Source of the DNA: Caulobacteraceae bacterium
GTDB lineage: Bacteria > Pseudomonadota > Alphaproteobacteria > Caulobacterales > Caulobacteraceae
Assembly (NCBI GenBank): GCA_013815405.1
Contig: JACDGF010000103.1
Span: forward strand, 1 to 7,381
DNA: 7,381 nucleotides
Direction of reading: 5' to 3'
Every line of letters begins with the position of its first letter. The stretch's first letter is position 1. The notes under the pieces were generated by a model. The model saw nothing but the letters and a program-made list of their open reading frames with translations, did no database searches and was not told the origin of the DNA. Below are positions 5,877 through 7,381 of the stretch, in pieces. Both the position numbers and the translations under genes were made by a program.

Positions 5877-7381
5877 GCCGCGGGGATCGGCTGGGCAGAG
5901 GCCTTGCTCAGGGCTTCGGCGACGATGGCGGGGGTCAGGAGTTGGGGCAGGGGTTGGGGGGCGCCGCCGCCCGCGCCGTAGACCAGATAGAGCGGCACGC
6001 CGATCCGGTTCTGGTCGGCTAGGGCCTTGGCGATGACGGCGTCGCGGTTGGTCCAGTCCGCCACCAGATAGGCCGCGCGGGCGCGGTGAAAGGCGGCGGC
6101 GACCTCCGGGCTGGAAAAGGCGATCCGTTCATTGACCTGGCAAGTGACGCACCAAGCGGCGGTGAAGTTGACCAGCACCGGCCTACCCTCGGCGCGCAGG
6201 GCGGCGAGCCGTTCGGGGCTATAGGGCTGGAATGCGAGGCCCCCTGGCTGGGCGGCCGGCGGGGCGCTCGCGCCCATCGGGCGCGCGCCGTGAGCGCCGG
6301 CGACCGCGCCGACGGATCCGGCCAGGGCGACACCCGCCAGGACTAGCGCCAAGGGGCTGCCTTGGCCCTGCGCCCGAAGGCGCTGGGCGAGGCCATAGAG
6401 CCAGGCGGCGAAGGCGAGGACGACGGCGGCGGCGAGCAGGCGCGCGAGGCCGTCGGGGCCGGATTGCCGGGCCAGGACCCAGGCCAGCCAAGCCGCCGCG
6501 CCGTACATCGGAAACGCGAGGGCCTTGCGAAGGGTGTCCATCCATGGCCCCGGCCGGGGCAGGCGCCGCATCAGGGTGGGGCTGAAGGCCAGAAGGGTGA
6601 AGGGCGCCGCGAAACCCAGGCCCAGGGCCGTGAACACCGCCAAGGCTCGGGCCGGCGGCTGGGTCAGGGCGTAGCCCAGCGCCGGGCCCATGAACGGCGC
6701 GGTGCAAGGCGCCGCCACCACCACCGCCAAGACCCCGACGGCGGCCGAGCCGGCGATATCGTCGCGCGAGGCGAGACCGGCCCCCAGGCCCTGGACCGAG
6801 CTTCCGACTTCATAGAGGCCCGAGAGGTTGAGCGCGGCGGCCAGCATGACCAGGCCCAGCGCCGCCACCACGATCGGCGACTGCAGTTGGAAGCCCCAGC
6901 CGATCGCCGCCCCGCCCGCCCGGACGACGATCAGGACGCCGGCCAACCCAAGGACGGCGACCAGCACGCCCACGAGGAAGGCCAGTCCCTGGGCGCGGGC
7001 GCGGCCGGCGTCTTCGGCATGGCCGGCCAAGGCGGCGGCTTTCATCGACAGCACCGGGAAAACGCAGGGCATCAGATTGAGGATCAGGCCGCCCAGGAAG
7101 GCGAAGGCGATGGCGAGCGGAAGGCCCGCGCCGCCTGGGGCCGAGGGCTTGGGCGGCCCCAGTCCGGACGCTCCGGCTGGCGGCGGCCCGGGTTTGGCGG
7201 TGATTTCATAGGCCTTCCCATCGACGGCCAGGACGCCGGAGACCTCGCCGGGCGCCGGCGAGCGGGTGAAGGCGGCGCCGGGCGTCAAGGCGAGGGTCAG
7301 GCCCCGGGCGCCGCGCTCGATAGCCTGCGGCTTGCTTTGATCGATCAGGCTGTCACCATAGGGATAGAAGTAGGCGTCGGT
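5873..7381 (-). CDS. DsbD/ScsB-like membrane thiol:disulfide interchange protein (5' end beyond window)
   Basis: The frame is open from the window's right edge to TGA at 5873, giving 502 visible residues. The TTG at 7288 is only an internal leucine codon: coding continues upstream as TDAYFYPYGDSLID and ERGARGLTLAL, resembling the end of the N-terminal periplasmic domain. A Pro/Gly-rich linker follows, then about eight membrane segments (visible residues roughly 88-110, 133-154, 168-187, 209-236, 244-268, 286-304, 313-333 and 343-363). The membrane cysteines are C106 in NLMPCVFP and C226 in AAPCTAPF. The C-terminal thioredoxin-like domain carries WCVTC (C411 and C414; codons at 6151-6149 and 6142-6140). 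DsbD-family proteins pass electrons from cytoplasmic thioredoxin through the membrane cysteine pair to periplasmic thiol proteins, such as those for disulfide repair or cytochrome c maturation. All cysteines expected in the visible part are present. DsbD versus ScsB cannot be settled without the N-terminus. Confidence 0.92.
   Translation of the reverse strand, partial: TDAYFYPYGDSLIDQSKPQAIERGARGLTLALTPGAAFTRSPAPGEVSGVLAVDGKAYEITAKPGPPPAGASGLGPPKPSAPGGAGLPLAIAFAFLGGLILNLMPCVFPVLSMKAAALAGHAEDAGRARAQGLAFLVGVLVAVLGLAGVLIVVRAGGAAIGWGFQLQSPIVVAALGLVMLAAALNLSGLYEVGSSVQGLGAGLASRDDIAGSAAVGVLAVVVAAPCTAPFMGPALGYALTQPPARALAVFTALGLGFAAPFTLLAFSPTLMRRLPRPGPWMDTLRKALAFPMYGAAAWLAWVLARQSGPDGLARLLAAAVVLAFAAWLYGLAQRLRAQGQGSPLALVLAGVALAGSVGAVAGAHGARPMGASAPPAAQPGGLAFQPYSPERLAALRAEGRPVLVNFTAAWCVTCQVNERIAFSSPEVAAAFHRARAAYLVADWTNRDAVIAKALADQNRIGVPLYLVYGAGGGAPQPLPQLLTPAIVAEALSKASAQPIPAA

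Noticed and set aside
4476..5981. A 501-codon open frame on the plus strand opposite hisS
   Set aside because: High G+C removes stop codons from antisense frames. The translation shows no recognisable domain and is rich in Arg, Gly, His and Ala, while the opposite strand encodes a complete HisRS.

Overview
The window is G+C-rich DNA (about 70% by eye) with dense coding and short gaps. It most likely comes from an alphaproteobacterium, and the gene types and base composition would suit Caulobacteraceae (Caulobacter/Phenylobacterium-like). The strongest pointer is the histidyl-tRNA synthetase, which looks like the divergent alphaproteobacterial type. The genus is inference; the sequence alone does not fix it.

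Left half, plus strand. Positions 1-438 hold the 3' part of a PCu(A)C-type periplasmic copper chaperone with its complete copper-binding motif. Four bases later (443-2071) comes an acyl-CoA synthetase of the FadD3/FadD19-like branch of the ANL superfamily. After a 94-base gap, 2166-4220 encodes a secreted M13 (neprilysin/PepO-like) zinc metallopeptidase with an intact active site.

Middle. The gap 4221-4409 separates convergent genes. It holds a clear intrinsic terminator for minus-strand transcription and a series of further potential hairpins.

Right half, minus strand. A DsbD/ScsB-like membrane thiol-disulfide reductase enters from beyond the right edge and ends at 5873. It overlaps the start of hisS (4410-5876) by four bases (ATGA), so the two are probably co-transcribed and translationally coupled, ending at the terminator at 4225-4265.

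Three of the five proteins act in the cell envelope (copper delivery, proteolysis, thiol reduction). The acyl-CoA synthetase and HisRS are cytoplasmic. I see no mobile element, CRISPR array, tRNA, rRNA or defence system, and no convincing new system. The most open question is the structured, overlong 3' region downstream of hisS.
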